The notes under the pieces were generated by a model. That model made no database searches, was not told where the DNA came from, and worked only from the letters and a program-made list of their open reading frames with translations. From Sarocladium kiliense (lineage: Eukaryota; Ascomycota; Sordariomycetes; Hypocreales; Sarocladiaceae): a DNA stretch of 64,000 bases. The position numbers were made by a program, and so were the translations under genes. This document shows positions 19,996-30,045 of this stretch, piece after piece. Each line of letters begins with the position of its first letter. The first letter of the stretch is position 1. The stretch spans positions 1-64,000 of the forward strand of contig JAUZTG010000025.1 in the NCBI GenBank assembly GCA_030734395.1, given 5' to 3'.

Positions 19996-20604
19996 ATGGG
20001 TTTGGCTCTGCCTATTCGCTCGACGCAGTCGTCCCTTGAATCACCCTGCGCATGGGATGACTGGAGACGTCTACGAGAATACATCAGAGTATGAGACCAC
20101 TCGCTACATCATGGCCGATACTGACCCGGCCAGACATGTGATGCCAAGACACAAAAGATATTCTGTCTGTGCCTGCAATACCTAGGGCTGTGCTTCCTTG
20201 GAGACCTTGACGACCCGCAAGCAGAAGCACTGCTTCGCAAAGATAGGGCCGCGATACTGAATCTGATCGATGGTTTCGACATGACCAACTTCACAGAAGA
20301 TTACAGAACACATTTCGTGGCCATAATCGGTGCTTTGTTCGAGTCCGTCGGGGGTTCTGTACGCGACCTGCAGTTCCACTTCCACCTTCGCTTCGATCCA
20401 TATCACAACCTGACCCTGTGCGGCAGCCTTCTGCAAGTACGTGGGAAAGCGTATTTGGGTAGCATTCCATGGCAAGACTTGCAATCTAGCCTCTCCGCCT
20501 CGCCAGTCCTAGACCCAGATGACAGCGGCTTGTTATCCGTTAGGGGCTTCCAGTGGCGATGCAGCTTTGTTCTCAGCAACAACGAGTTCGATACAGAAGG
20601 GTGA
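19996..20604 (+). CDS. Hypothetical two-exon protein, 187 aa
   Basis: Exons 19996-20088 and 20134-20604. The ATG sits in a GCCATGG context. The intron starts GTATGA and ends with a CTGAC branch and CCAG; both sides are in phase 0. Single-frame searching misses exon 1. The product has an amphipathic N-terminus (AWDDWRRLREYIR), then a helical region with Cys (IFCLCLQYLGLCFLG), then a beta-rich part with repeated Phe/His (VRDLQFHFHLRFDPYHNL) and ends in an acidic tail. No family recognised. It is convergent with the gene at 20723-21535. Confidence 0.6.
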
Positions 20605-20722
20605 GGGTGGCAGTTCTGACGCTCACGGCCTTCTCACTGGTCGTGATGAAAAGATTCAGCCCGAGATTCAGCGAATCGATCCTTTCCCTCCAACATCGAA
20701 TTTCGGCTGAACCACAATCTCA

Positions 20723-21535
20723 TCACCAGGCTGAACGACGACCCTTGTTTTTCTCTGTCCTCGGGCTAATTGGTCCTTCCACAATTTGTAGCGGCTGCTC
20801 GGGTTGGAAACGGAACACGGGTTGCCAGTGATAATTTCTCCAATTCGTGGCTTCATCGCGCATTTTTTCCAGACTTGCTAGGCTCCAATCGGCATCACAG
20901 CAGAAATGTTCCTTCTTGATGCATCCTTCTGGGAGTGGTTCTCGATCCATGAGAATCAGGATCGCTGTCGTGGTTGATGTCCCAAGTAGGCGAGATTGAG
21001 TTTCGATGAGGGCTTCATTCTCTCTCTGCATATCTGGCGAATCCTGGAGGGTCTCATGCCACAACGCCGTGACAGGCCTTTGGTTCAGAACCACCCACCA
21101 CTTGACGCCACATGAAAGTTCTGGATCCTCCCCCATGGCCACACGGACGTAGCCAAGAATCGCATTACGGAGCTCGCGAAAGTCCATTTCTGGTACTCGC
21201 ACGGCACTCCACTCGCGGACAGCGGCTCGTGGATGTCCACGGATTCTTCTGGCGAGCAAGTAGAAGTCATGATAATCACCAATAGCTGCGGTAGCCCAAG
21301 CTGGGTGACTCTTGGCGGGCAGCGGCTTGGAGACGTCACCGAAACGCATGAAGTTGATACAGTTGCGTTTGTCAAGCTCTGTCTCCCGTTTGTTGAGAAT
21401 ACGTCTGAGCTTTTCCCTACTAGTTATTAGTCTTTGTCGAGAGAGTGACCCATTCTTGGTTAGATACTCTGCGGCTTGGCATTGAAGCTGTGTTGTATCC
21501 TGCTCTAAAAATCTGAGACGCTTGCAGACTAGCAT
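20723..21535 (-). CDS. Hypothetical protein with N-terminal coiled coil, 270 aa
   Basis: ATG at 21535 and an open single exon. The first 60 residues form a likely coiled coil (SREKLRRILNKRETELDK). The centre is Trp/Arg-rich (YHDFYLLARRIRGHP, VKWWVVLNQRP), and a Cys pair (EHFCCDADW) lies near residue 215. I recognise no domain. The gene's 3' end faces the two-exon gene ending at 20604. Confidence 0.5.
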   Translation of the reverse strand: MLVCKRLRFLEQDTTQLQCQAAEYLTKNGSLSRQRLITSREKLRRILNKRETELDKRNCINFMRFGDVSKPLPAKSHPAWATAAIGDYHDFYLLARRIRGHPRAAVREWSAVRVPEMDFRELRNAILGYVRVAMGEDPELSCGVKWWVVLNQRPVTALWHETLQDSPDMQRENEALIETQSRLLGTSTTTAILILMDREPLPEGCIKKEHFCCDADWSLASLEKMRDEATNWRNYHWQPVFRFQPEQPLQIVEGPISPRTEKNKGRRSAW

Positions 21536-22059
21536 CCAGCTAAGAACATGGCCGTGTCGGAGTATGTGCTCTAGAAGCTCACTTTGTAATAAGTTAGTGA
21601 GAAATCACCACGGTCATTCAGAAAACTCACTTGGGAAGGCCGAGAAGGCACGCGCGGTTTTGGAAACCCCGAGAATTCATTGCGATTTGCTACAGCTATT
21701 GCATTTCGCGAAAAGTTGCTTACCGTTTAATCGTAATTGATTAGAGCGCGTTGCAAAAGTTGAAGCCCGTCTATTTATTGTGCTCAGTATAGGGGGACCG
21801 CGCGGACCTACCCCTATTATTGTCACACCTGGTCCAGGCATGGCACCCACCCTGCACTCGGCGTCACGTGTCTGCGCGTGGGAACTCGCACAAAGTAGCA
21901 GGACATGATGTGTGGTGGCATGCTGCGCCACATGTCCACATGACTTTGTGACTGTATACAAGACCCAACACCCCATCTTGTGGCAGTTCGACCCGCCTCC
22001 TTATTCACTGGAAGCCATCCTCACTACCACACCGCACCCACCCAACATCACAAGTGAGA
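21536..22059. other. Divergent intergenic region
   Basis: It separates the start of the minus-strand gene (21535) from the NACHT gene (22060). No coding frame is supported. An AT-rich patch (ctatttattg) lies at about 21770. Confidence 0.4.
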
Positions 22060-23082
22060 ATGAGCAGAAGACGACCACGACAGCCGGACAATGACAAGAC
22101 ATGTACCAAGGAGAGACACCTCGACTTCCTGCGGGGTAGCGGGTGGACGACTATGCGCGGGTACGACATTGAATCACCTTCTACATGCAATTGGCTTCTT
22201 GAACAACAAGAATACCGCGAGTGGCTTGACCTTGAATATTTCTCCAAACACCATGGCTGTTTGTGGATCATAGGTGAACCTGGCATCGGCAAGTCAACAC
22301 TCATGAAGTTCGCCTCCCTAGCGCTGGAGGAGGCGGCGGCGCGTAGGCGACAGGTGCCGTGCCGAGAACTCGTTCTGGCGTTCTTCCTCGATCCGCGGAG
22401 TAGCGACCCCGAAGGTTCAATCACGAACCTGTTCCGTTCTTTGCTCTTCTCATTGCTGGAAAACTACACAGATCTACAGACGGTCCTTGATGCCACCGTA
22501 ACAAGTTCTCCAGAGCAGCTCTTTGGGCCTGATGGACTCCGGACGATCTTGTGTGATGCACTACTTCGACTTGGGAACCGGCAATTCACATGCTTTGTTG
22601 ATACTGCCGGACAAAGTCGTCAAGTAGGGCTTCTGTTAGAATGGATCCAACACATTGTCAACCATTCGGGGTCGACTAAGGGCAGGGTTCGATTCTGCGT
22701 CTCTTGCCGGCACTCCTCGCTGAATGGATCACTGATCGGCAGCCATGTGATGCTGGAAAATGCACCTAGTCACTTGGAGGCTTTGAAGGTGTACGTGGAG
22801 AGGCGTCTTAACGATCCGAGGCTGAAGACTGAGGTTATTGATAGAGCCCACGGCAACTTCTCTTGGGCCGAGCACGTCATCAAAGATCTGAACAACCTTG
22901 ACGAGAGCGGCATGCCAGTCAGGGATCGCCTCAACGAATTGCCAGCTGACCTGCATGAGCTTTTGTTGCATCTGAAGGACAGAGATGCGAAGGAAATGGC
23001 CGAGGAGTTATCCTTCGCTCACATGTACCAGCAAGGCAGCAGAGTCCAGAGTCATGGGTTTGTCGCCGGCCAGAGGAAATGA
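22060..23082 (+). CDS. Stand-alone NACHT-type STAND NTPase, 340 aa
   Basis: Start at ATG 22060 (the frame before it begins with GTG). Residues 20-60 match the linker that precedes NACHT domains in fungal NLR-like proteins (STCNWLLEQQEYREWLD). Walker A is GEPGIGKST at 72-80, after HHGCLWI. The Walker B region reads TCFVDTAGQ at 177-185, where fungal members usually have FIDALDE, so the second acidic pair is lost. An arginine motif (FCVSCRH) and the closing ELPADLHELL helix are present. Full-length relatives carry an N-terminal effector domain and C-terminal ankyrin or WD repeats; neither is here. It is either a truncated copy or a minimal NTPase. Role in non-self recognition is family inference. 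Confidence 0.75.
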   Translation: MSRRRPRQPDNDKTCTKERHLDFLRGSGWTTMRGYDIESPSTCNWLLEQQEYREWLDLEYFSKHHGCLWIIGEPGIGKSTLMKFASLALEEAAARRRQVPCRELVLAFFLDPRSSDPEGSITNLFRSLLFSLLENYTDLQTVLDATVTSSPEQLFGPDGLRTILCDALLRLGNRQFTCFVDTAGQSRQVGLLLEWIQHIVNHSGSTKGRVRFCVSCRHSSLNGSLIGSHVMLENAPSHLEALKVYVERRLNDPRLKTEVIDRAHGNFSWAEHVIKDLNNLDESGMPVRDRLNELPADLHELLLHLKDRDAKEMAEELSFAHMYQQGSRVQSHGFVAGQRK

Positions 23083-23459
23083 GTGAAGATAAAATGGATC
23101 TGGTTGGAAGGGGGAAGAGAAAGGAGAAGGAGAGATGACAGGGATGGAGCACAGTAGTGATATGCTGGCAGTGCAAGACGTGCATAGTACCCGATGAACC
23201 TCGGCACTGGAAATACTACCTTCTAAGGGAGTGGCATGGCCTGAAGGAGAAGAGACGGGCGGACGACGGTCGACTCACTGTCGACGTCCGATCTCCGCTC
23301 CACTGTGGAAGGCGTGCTCCCCAAGGGCAGCGCGCAGGACCGCGCCCGTTGTCGCCGGAGATTCGGCAGCTTGAATACATAACAAAGGACGATGAAGTGC
23401 TCACCACCCAGAGATATGCCAGTATACCAGTGATACCGGTACCAACTTCTTGCCTCCTG
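23083..23459. other. Short intergenic region, no gene seen
   Basis: The stretch separates two convergent genes; a plus-strand frame at 23157-23480 has no coding character. Confidence 0.4.
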
Positions 23460-24038
23460 CTAGTACCTCCATTCATCTGAGCTGCCTCCAGGGCATCCTG
23501 GCGTTCCATAGACGCCACCCACAATCCAGAGCGTGATGTCGACCAGCTTCCAGAGAATGACCAAAGCAAGCAGCAACCGTGAGAGACCGCCAATCCGTTC
23601 TTTCCTCAAAGCAGCGTGGGCAGCTGTTGTCTGAACGATGACTGCGCACAACATCTTCGAAGTCGCCAGAGCCCAATGATGGGCATACCATTGATCCACA
23701 CCCCAACTTCCGAGGTACAGGGCAAGAAGCATAGCAGTGCGTTCCTGGCGGTAGCAACGGTTGGTCGTGGGTCTCTCGCCAAAACCACCCCAGCGGCGGA
23801 GGACTTTGGGATTCCAGATGACAACTTCACCAAGCGGAGGTTCGACGCAAGACAGAGTTGCCCCTACACAGGCGCAGATGACGCCGGTGAAGACATAAGC
23901 CGCAAGGAGAATCCTGTAATGGGTCCGTATCCAACGAAGAGCCCAGGAGGTCGCCCAGAGTGACTCGTCATCGTGCACGCCGAGGAGCCTCCGTTGAGAT
24001 TCGCAGTCTCTACCTCCGCGGAACTTGAGAGAGGTCAT
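23460..24038 (-). CDS. TM2-domain membrane protein, 192 aa
   Basis: ATG at 24038. A hydrophobic segment lies near residues 43-62 (ILLAAYVFTGVICACVGA). Near residues 100-125 the sequence RTAMLLALYLGSWGVDQWYA matches the TM2 pattern (small-residue helix, G-x-D/H turn, then tyrosine), followed by a second and a third hydrophobic segment. TM2 proteins are small multi-pass membrane proteins of poorly known function. A TATA-like box (tttata on the plus strand, 24151-24156) sits about 115 bases upstream. Confidence 0.65.
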   Translation of the reverse strand: MTSLKFRGGRDCESQRRLLGVHDDESLWATSWALRWIRTHYRILLAAYVFTGVICACVGATLSCVEPPLGEVVIWNPKVLRRWGGFGERPTTNRCYRQERTAMLLALYLGSWGVDQWYAHHWALATSKMLCAVIVQTTAAHAALRKERIGGLSRLLLALVILWKLVDITLWIVGGVYGTPGCPGGSSDEWRY

Positions 24039-25299
24039 GGTGAGGATGAAGGGAGATACCCTAACCCAAATGCTTCGGAAAATTGTTTCTAGCTCCTGTG
24101 GTCAAACGGTTGTAAAGAAGGCGATGCACTCGCCAGGAGGAAGTATGATTTTTATAGCGTCGTTATTGACAATCCTGTCTTAGTGGGAAGAACGAGTACT
24201 CGGGCCGCCGCAGTAACCTGGGTGAAGGCGATGTGATCCAAGGCAGACCAGGGAGGCTATGCGGTCACAGCTTGTTCCGGACACAGGGACGGATTCGATT
24301 TGCCGGCGCTACAAAGGCATCACATGTCACGGTCCGCATTTCACCTGAACGAGATGGAAATGCGCCGGACCAGTCTTTCATACCGGGAGGATTGATCGTT
24401 GGAAGAGGACAGTGGGTAGTTGATCCTCTCATTACCCCACTTGTCTCCAGCCTGCGTGACTACCTCGCCCTCGCAAGTGAAACCAACCCAATGGTGAAGG
24501 CCAGAATGCTCCTGCCTTTGCAGTAAGCCCAGCTCCGCACGAAGCTTTACCACGTACCTTGCCAATGGCATGAGGACAGCCAATGAAAGTCCAACTGTTC
24601 AAAGGCCACTCTCTCAAATTACGTTGCGCTATTGGACGGGCCTGCCGGTCGCAAATGAAGCTGTCGACATTGTCCAGCACAAAAAGGCGAAAGTGCAGAA
24701 ATGTGTCATTTTAAGAGCCAGATCAGTACGTCCACTTTGCGTCTGATCCAGAGATGGACCTTTGGGACACCCTAAAGTCGTACCAGAACCTGTGGTATGG
24801 GTACGGCCAGCATCGCCATACTGAGGCAGAGCTACCCTGAACCTTGAGTTCAAGGCTGCAGGTCAAAGCTACGTGTAGTTCGTGCTGTAACTACATACTC
24901 ATCAGGCGCGGATATGCAGAGAATCTTGGCTTCCTAGACGGAGGGGGATCACAAAGTGATTGGCGCACAGGTGGTGAGTACCTTTAGGTGATTGGTAAAC
25001 ATGTAAGGTAAGCTGGTCCCTGGCTACTTTGAATGACATTGACACTGTCTGCCGGCCGACCCAGACCAAGCCTGCGAGCTCTGGCTTGTAGTCGTACGTA
25101 TTGCGACACGCTGACCCAAGATAGCCGCAGAGTGGACCGATTTTGCACCGCAACGGGTTCGTGCTTGGTACAGTTCACGGCTCATCAACTCTCCTCTGGG
25201 ATCTCTCGTATATAACGTACCACGGCCACCAACCCACTCCCTGAGGCACCTTTCTCATAATCCATTTCCGCAGCCGCCATCGAGATCTTGCGCAGTACC
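24039..25299. other. Intergenic, weak frames only
   Basis: A plus-strand frame to 24526 and minus-strand frames at 24432-24680 and 24902-25153 are open, but none has an ATG, promoter and domain together. Nothing else is supported. Confidence 0.35.
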
Positions 25300-26077
25300 A
25301 TGGATGATTCAATTAAGTCTTTGGAACCCACCATGAGAGGATCCTGGCCTAGAGGGCTCAGGTCCCCCGATCCTGGGCCCACTGAGGTAGTCGAATCCGA
25401 TCCCAAAGAACGCTTCCTGAGCAAAGCTCAGGAGGGAATGTGCTCCAACCATGAAGCTCTGGATGACCGAACGTCTACTCTCGATGAAGCGGGATCCTCC
25501 ACTGAGCGAGAAAACCAAGGCTTTGCCACACAGCATGTCCAGGACCACGAAGAAGCGGTAGAAAGGAAGCGGTAGAAAGGCCAAAGAAACATTGCGAGCC
25601 TAATACCGGCGGCTCAGAAGCACTTCATGTCCAGAGGAAGCCCCTGGAAGAGGGGCTTCTCCTTACTGAATGCAAATGTGTAAGTAGCTGTCTAGAAGCT
25701 GTGGGATGCTGCTAACTGGGATATAGGTCTGCTGCGAAACATGCAAGTCGCCATGCGGGCTTGGCTGCGCTCAACACGAGCCAGGTGACTGTAAAGCAGC
25801 TTGCTGGTCTCACCCCACCTCTGGGGAAAACTGGATGAGGATTCGCGCCGTGGATCTTGGTTGCAGCGAGCATTGCTCGGATTCTGATGTTCCTTGGCGA
25901 AGCGTTCTTGGATGTGGACACTCCTTCCATGACAATTGCCTCGTCAAGTTTTGGGGTGACGACTGGGACATTTGGTGTCCTCCTGAAGGCCGAGGTTGCC
26001 CGCTTTGCCAAGTAACCTCAAGGTTTCGGTCTCCTTTCTGCTGGGACAGTGGAAAGTGCTTCCTTCCGTTTGACTAG
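25300..26077 (+). pseudogene. RING-type Cys-rich gene broken by a 14-base duplication
   Basis: ATG 25300 opens a frame that stops at 25573-25575 inside the second copy of a 14-base tandem duplication (25553-25566 and 25567-25580, unit aagcggtagaaagg). After the duplication another frame continues to 25679, then an intron (donor GTAAGT, GCTAAC branch, ATATAG acceptor; 25680-25726) leads into a Cys-rich exon 25727-26077. That exon has C-x-C/C-x2-C repeats (VCCETCKSPCGLGC) and a RING-like end (LGCGHSFHDNCLVKFW then GCPLC). With only one unit the two parts would share a frame, so the gene was probably an E3-ligase-like protein. A downstream start remains possible. Confidence 0.65.
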
Positions 26078-26992
26078 CACTACCTTGTGAATCGACACCT
26101 CAAGGCTTCCGACTAAGAAAGGTGTTTGATAATACAAAAGATTTAGCCCTGCTGGAAGGTTATAGGAGTTCTATTAAAACCAGTCTCGCCTAGACGCAAG
26201 CAGCTATCAGGAATGCTCGGATCGTTCTCTGCTCGAGAATCGTCTGTGAAAGTGCACCGGACTTCTGCCTGTTAGCCAATTACAACTCATGCATTACCCC
26301 TGGTTCAAGAGGCCGGGAAATAAACCGCGTTTCCTCGCATGGTTGAGTAACCGTGCAGTCCTCATCAACATTTGCTGACGCTTCCGACCAATCAACGGCC
26401 AGCCTTTGAACCACAAGGATACCCGATACCCCTACTCATTCAAGATGCTTGCAATATCTCGTGAACCTGCCCGTCTTCCAGAGCTGGGATCATCAAGACT
26501 TCATGCGGTCTTGGACCTTCGAGTTTCCCCCCTGAGGCGCGCGCCGGCCAGAACAAGGTCCACGCCCTGGCAGCTGTCCAGACTGCTCCCGTCAGTGCCG
26601 CGGGCCGTACGGGTCCTGTTGGTGATGGGGGGACAAAACCAGCCCCTCCCCACCCAGTCCGATGAACGAATCAAACGGCGCGGCTTCCGAAGATAGAGAA
26701 TGGGGGCGAGATCGAGTGACCGGATGGGAATGCGGGTCCGTTTCACAAAGGGATCTCCGAAGGTGCAACCGACAGCATAAGCTGGAAGTGAAGTATGGAG
26801 GTAGAATGTGCAAAAGTTGCTCTTGTTCAGAGTGGCCGCATCATACCGCTAATGTCCATGTGACAAAGCTAGCAAATGGACTAAGCTTTCGGTCTGGGGA
26901 GAGCTGTGGGCCCAGCAAGGACCCACCATTCAAACGCCGCCGCTTTGAGCGCCAAGTTTACCCAACCTTGCATTGTTGTCCGAGCAAAGAAA
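26078..26992. other. Intergenic, no gene seen
   Basis: About 0.9 kb with only short overlapping frames on both strands. Confidence 0.4.
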
Positions 26993-29287
26993 ATGGAAAG
27001 CATTGAAGAGTTACGGCGCCAACTCGAAGAAGAGCGGCGCCTACGCGAAGAGGAACAACGCCGACGCGAAGAGGCTGAGGATCGCGCAAGACAGAACGAA
27101 CGTCGACGCGAAGAAGAGCAACACCGACGCGAACAAGAGCAACGCCGACGAGAACAAGAGCAACGCCGACGCGAAGCAGCCGAGCACTTGACCATCGCAT
27201 CTCGTCCGCAAACTATCCAGCAATACTTCGAGGCTTGCCATGCGCTCGACCTCTCTGCACAAGTCATAACTGACCGTTCCTTGACCACTCAAGGCGAGAC
27301 CACCAACCCCGTCGGTCGAATCTTCCCTCGGCGCATCATACCATGGAATGATTTCGCAACTCGTCAAGAGGAAATCTGGGATGCTCTCTCGACCAGCGAC
27401 TCGTTCTTTTCCAATACCGCCTTCCCCTCGCAGCATCAGATGGAATACGTCAAGTCGCTGCTCAGACCCATCAGCAGTGAGATTGGGCTCCGAGACTTCG
27501 AACGCGATGTTGTCGAGAACGCCGTGGAAAAGTTGATTCAAGCGGCATCCACAGACGCCACTCTGCAGCGCCAGTTGGGCATCCGCGGCACCGTAACGTT
27601 CGAGAGCCATACAAATCTAGGAACCAACGAAGACACCATCTCCGAGCCAATGGAGCAAATGAGCCTGAGCAGTAACGATGGCCGATCTGTTGTGGCATCA
27701 ACCCCGAACCCCCGCGCGGCACACAAATCCCGTCGAAAGGCGAAGGGCAAGGGCAATCGAGCCGACCAGTTCTGCATTTACCGAATGTCGGATGGTGAAA
27801 AGATGCCAAAGCTGGCGATCGAATACAAGGCCCCTCACAAGCTGAGTGTTGATGAGGTTGTGACGGGACTCGAGTCAGCGATTGAACCAGAACGCGACGT
27901 AATCAACCAGGATGGCGAGGGCTTCTACTACGCTCGACGACTCGCAGCCGCGGTTGTGACTCAGCTGTTCTCTTACATGATCGGCAAGGGCATTCAGTAC
28001 GGCTACGTCTGCACAGGTCAGGCTTTTGTCTTCCTTCATATCTCGGACGATCCTTCTATCGTCTACTACTCAGTTTGCATACCCAAGCTGGACGTCATGG
28101 ACGAGGATGAGACGAGACTACATCGCACAGCCGTTGCACAAGTCTTTGCCTTTATCCTACAAGCTCTTCGCTCGCAGCCGCCCCCTGAATCATGGTACGA
28201 TGAAGCTGATAGACTTGGCACCTGGGCTGTCGAATACGACGATATCCTACACAGCATTCCCGCCGAGGAGCGCAGAGGCAAAGGCAAAAAGGCTCGGGTT
28301 TCTCTTTACAAACCTCAGCGCTGGAAGGGTTTCGAGAGGTCCCCAATTCGCACCAGGTCCAAAGCATCCTGTCAGGATACAGACCTCGACAAGGCCCATA
28401 CAGATGATGAAGAACCGCCGTCTCCTTCCCCGGACCCGCGAAGCTCGAAATCTGTTTTGGAACCTGCGGCTGCTAAGGAGGCTGTGAATCGTGTCAGCCG
28501 CAGAGGTAAAGCACGAGGGCAGGATTCGACACAAAAGCAGAATATACAAGACCGACCTTTCTGCACTCAGGCATGCCTCAAGGGTCTGGCACATGGTGGG
28601 CCAATGGATGAGCATTGCCCAAATGTGAAAAGTCACGGGCAAGACCACATTGACAGGCCGTCGTTTCTCTCTCTTGTACGAGATCAGCTTGCAAGAGACC
28701 GTGGCCGCGATGCAGATTGCGTGTCAATGTATCGATCAGGGGCACGTGGCTCGCTGTTCAAGGTGCGATTGACGTCCCACGGCTATACGCTCGTTGCCAA
28801 GGGTATGCAAAGCGCTCATCAACAATTTCTGCGCCATGAGAACGCGATGTATGACCGGCTCATTCGCATCCAAGGAACGCACATACCAGTCTGCATTGGA
28901 AACATAGAGCTGGTTCGGCCATGGCATTATGACGGCCGCGTGAACTCTCACTTCATGTTTCTGAGCTGGGCTGGTCGGCCCTTACTCGACTGTCCTGGCG
29001 GCTTCGGTGAAGCAGTAGTCGCTGATAGGGTTGCCGAGATATTCAAGGCCATGCACAAACTAAGAGTCCTTCACTCTGATGCAGAGCCACGAAATATCTT
29101 GTGCGGCGAGGATGGCCAACTCATGGCGGTAGATCTGGAACGTGCAAAGTTCCACGATCGCCCGCCTCTCAGCGATCTAAGCCCCAATAATCGGACCCGG
29201 AAGAGGAAACGAGGTTTGAAGAGACCAAGGGACGAGTTTGCGCAAGAGCTTACGAATGTTGTGGAGAAGTGTCGCTCAATTACATAG
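26993..29287 (+). CDS. Coiled-coil plus kinase-like fold protein, 764 aa
   Basis: Start at ATG 26993 (the frame before it begins with GTG). Residues 1-65 are an almost pure Glu/Arg coiled coil of repeated EEQRRRE-type units. A middle domain (about 250-400) contains KLAIEYKAPHKLS and FSYMIGKGIQYGYVCTGQAF, which I recall from a large family of ascomycete proteins. Next come a Cys/His patch (FCTQACLKGLAHGG, HCPNVKSHG; about 525-555) and a kinase-like C-terminus: GSLFKVRLTSHGY strand with VAKG lysine, catalytic-loop-like HSDAEPRNIL (694-703) and VDLE in place of DFG (713-716). The missing DFG makes it closer to phosphotransferase-type or inactive kinases. Function unknown; the family is commonly multi-copy. 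Confidence 0.7.
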   Translation: MESIEELRRQLEEERRLREEEQRRREEAEDRARQNERRREEEQHRREQEQRRREQEQRRREAAEHLTIASRPQTIQQYFEACHALDLSAQVITDRSLTTQGETTNPVGRIFPRRIIPWNDFATRQEEIWDALSTSDSFFSNTAFPSQHQMEYVKSLLRPISSEIGLRDFERDVVENAVEKLIQAASTDATLQRQLGIRGTVTFESHTNLGTNEDTISEPMEQMSLSSNDGRSVVASTPNPRAAHKSRRKAKGKGNRADQFCIYRMSDGEKMPKLAIEYKAPHKLSVDEVVTGLESAIEPERDVINQDGEGFYYARRLAAAVVTQLFSYMIGKGIQYGYVCTGQAFVFLHISDDPSIVYYSVCIPKLDVMDEDETRLHRTAVAQVFAFILQALRSQPPPESWYDEADRLGTWAVEYDDILHSIPAEERRGKGKKARVSLYKPQRWKGFERSPIRTRSKASCQDTDLDKAHTDDEEPPSPSPDPRSSKSVLEPAAAKEAVNRVSRRGKARGQDSTQKQNIQDRPFCTQACLKGLAHGGPMDEHCPNVKSHGQDHIDRPSFLSLVRDQLARDRGRDADCVSMYRSGARGSLFKVRLTSHGYTLVAKGMQSAHQQFLRHENAMYDRLIRIQGTHIPVCIGNIELVRPWHYDGRVNSHFMFLSWAGRPLLDCPGGFGEAVVADRVAEIFKAMHKLRVLHSDAEPRNILCGEDGQLMAVDLERAKFHDRPPLSDLSPNNRTRKRKRGLKRPRDEFAQELTNVVEKCRSIT

Positions 29288-29587
29288 AATGGATCACGGA
29301 TTCCACAGAAAATCAGCCAGATAAGTCCAGTGTTGGACCACTTAACGCTCACACGAAAGCCCTGGGCCTGGCTAACGGCTTGGTTCAAAAGCATCATTCT
29401 AGGTCTGTGCTCGCTTGCAGGAACTTGTAGGATAAGCGACAACCACAAAGGGGTATGGAAATCTTGAGGATTACACTGTACTTGTGTTTCACCTCTCCCG
29501 GCCTCTTCTAGGATCTTGCGTGATGAGATAGGTTGGACATACAGCCTGAATCATCTACACCTTGAATTATTGACACTTCAGATCTGT
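29288..29587. other. Intergenic, no gene seen
   Basis: A 300-base stretch between a plus-strand gene end and a possible minus-strand gene end. Nothing found. Confidence 0.4.
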
Positions 29588-29851
29588 TTATGAATTCTTC
29601 TGTCTCTTCGGCAATTGCGCTGTGCAGGCGGGTGCCGTCCGTTTGGTAGTTCGGCTGCTCACTGGCATCTCTTCGGAAATTCGCAGCAGAAGATTCTCAG
29701 TGCGTTCAAGCCTGTCATTGATCATGCGGAATTGTCGAAAATACTCGGGGTTTCCGGAACATAAGTGGCTTTTCGAGGTTTTCTTGCCCTTTTCCCTGTT
29801 GCTGCGGCGAATACCGACTCGTTCACCAGAGCCGGTGGTGGAAGGTAACAT
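29588..29851 (-). CDS. Small hypothetical protein, 87 aa
   Basis: ATG 29851 to stop 29588. The peptide has a basic start (RRSNREKGKK), a central amphipathic helix (INDRLERTENLLLRISEE) and a basic C-terminus (LPKRQKNS), like a small nuclear coiled-coil protein. No family and no promoter signal seen. Confidence 0.3.
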   Translation of the reverse strand: MLPSTTGSGERVGIRRSNREKGKKTSKSHLCSGNPEYFRQFRMINDRLERTENLLLRISEEMPVSSRTTKRTAPACTAQLPKRQKNS

Positions 29852-30045
29852 AGCAACTCTTGTGGTAGGAATTTCGTGCCTCGCTAACTGTAAAAGCTCT
29901 CGAGGACCATGAAAAGACTGTCCTAAGTTTTCTGTAGTAACAGGTTGAGTATCAAGCTTTGCCGCGCCTTGTTAGCTTTTCTAGGATCAAGTGAACGTGA
30001 GACATCGGGGTTCACCTCTTGGTACACATCGGCGTCTTCGTCAAC

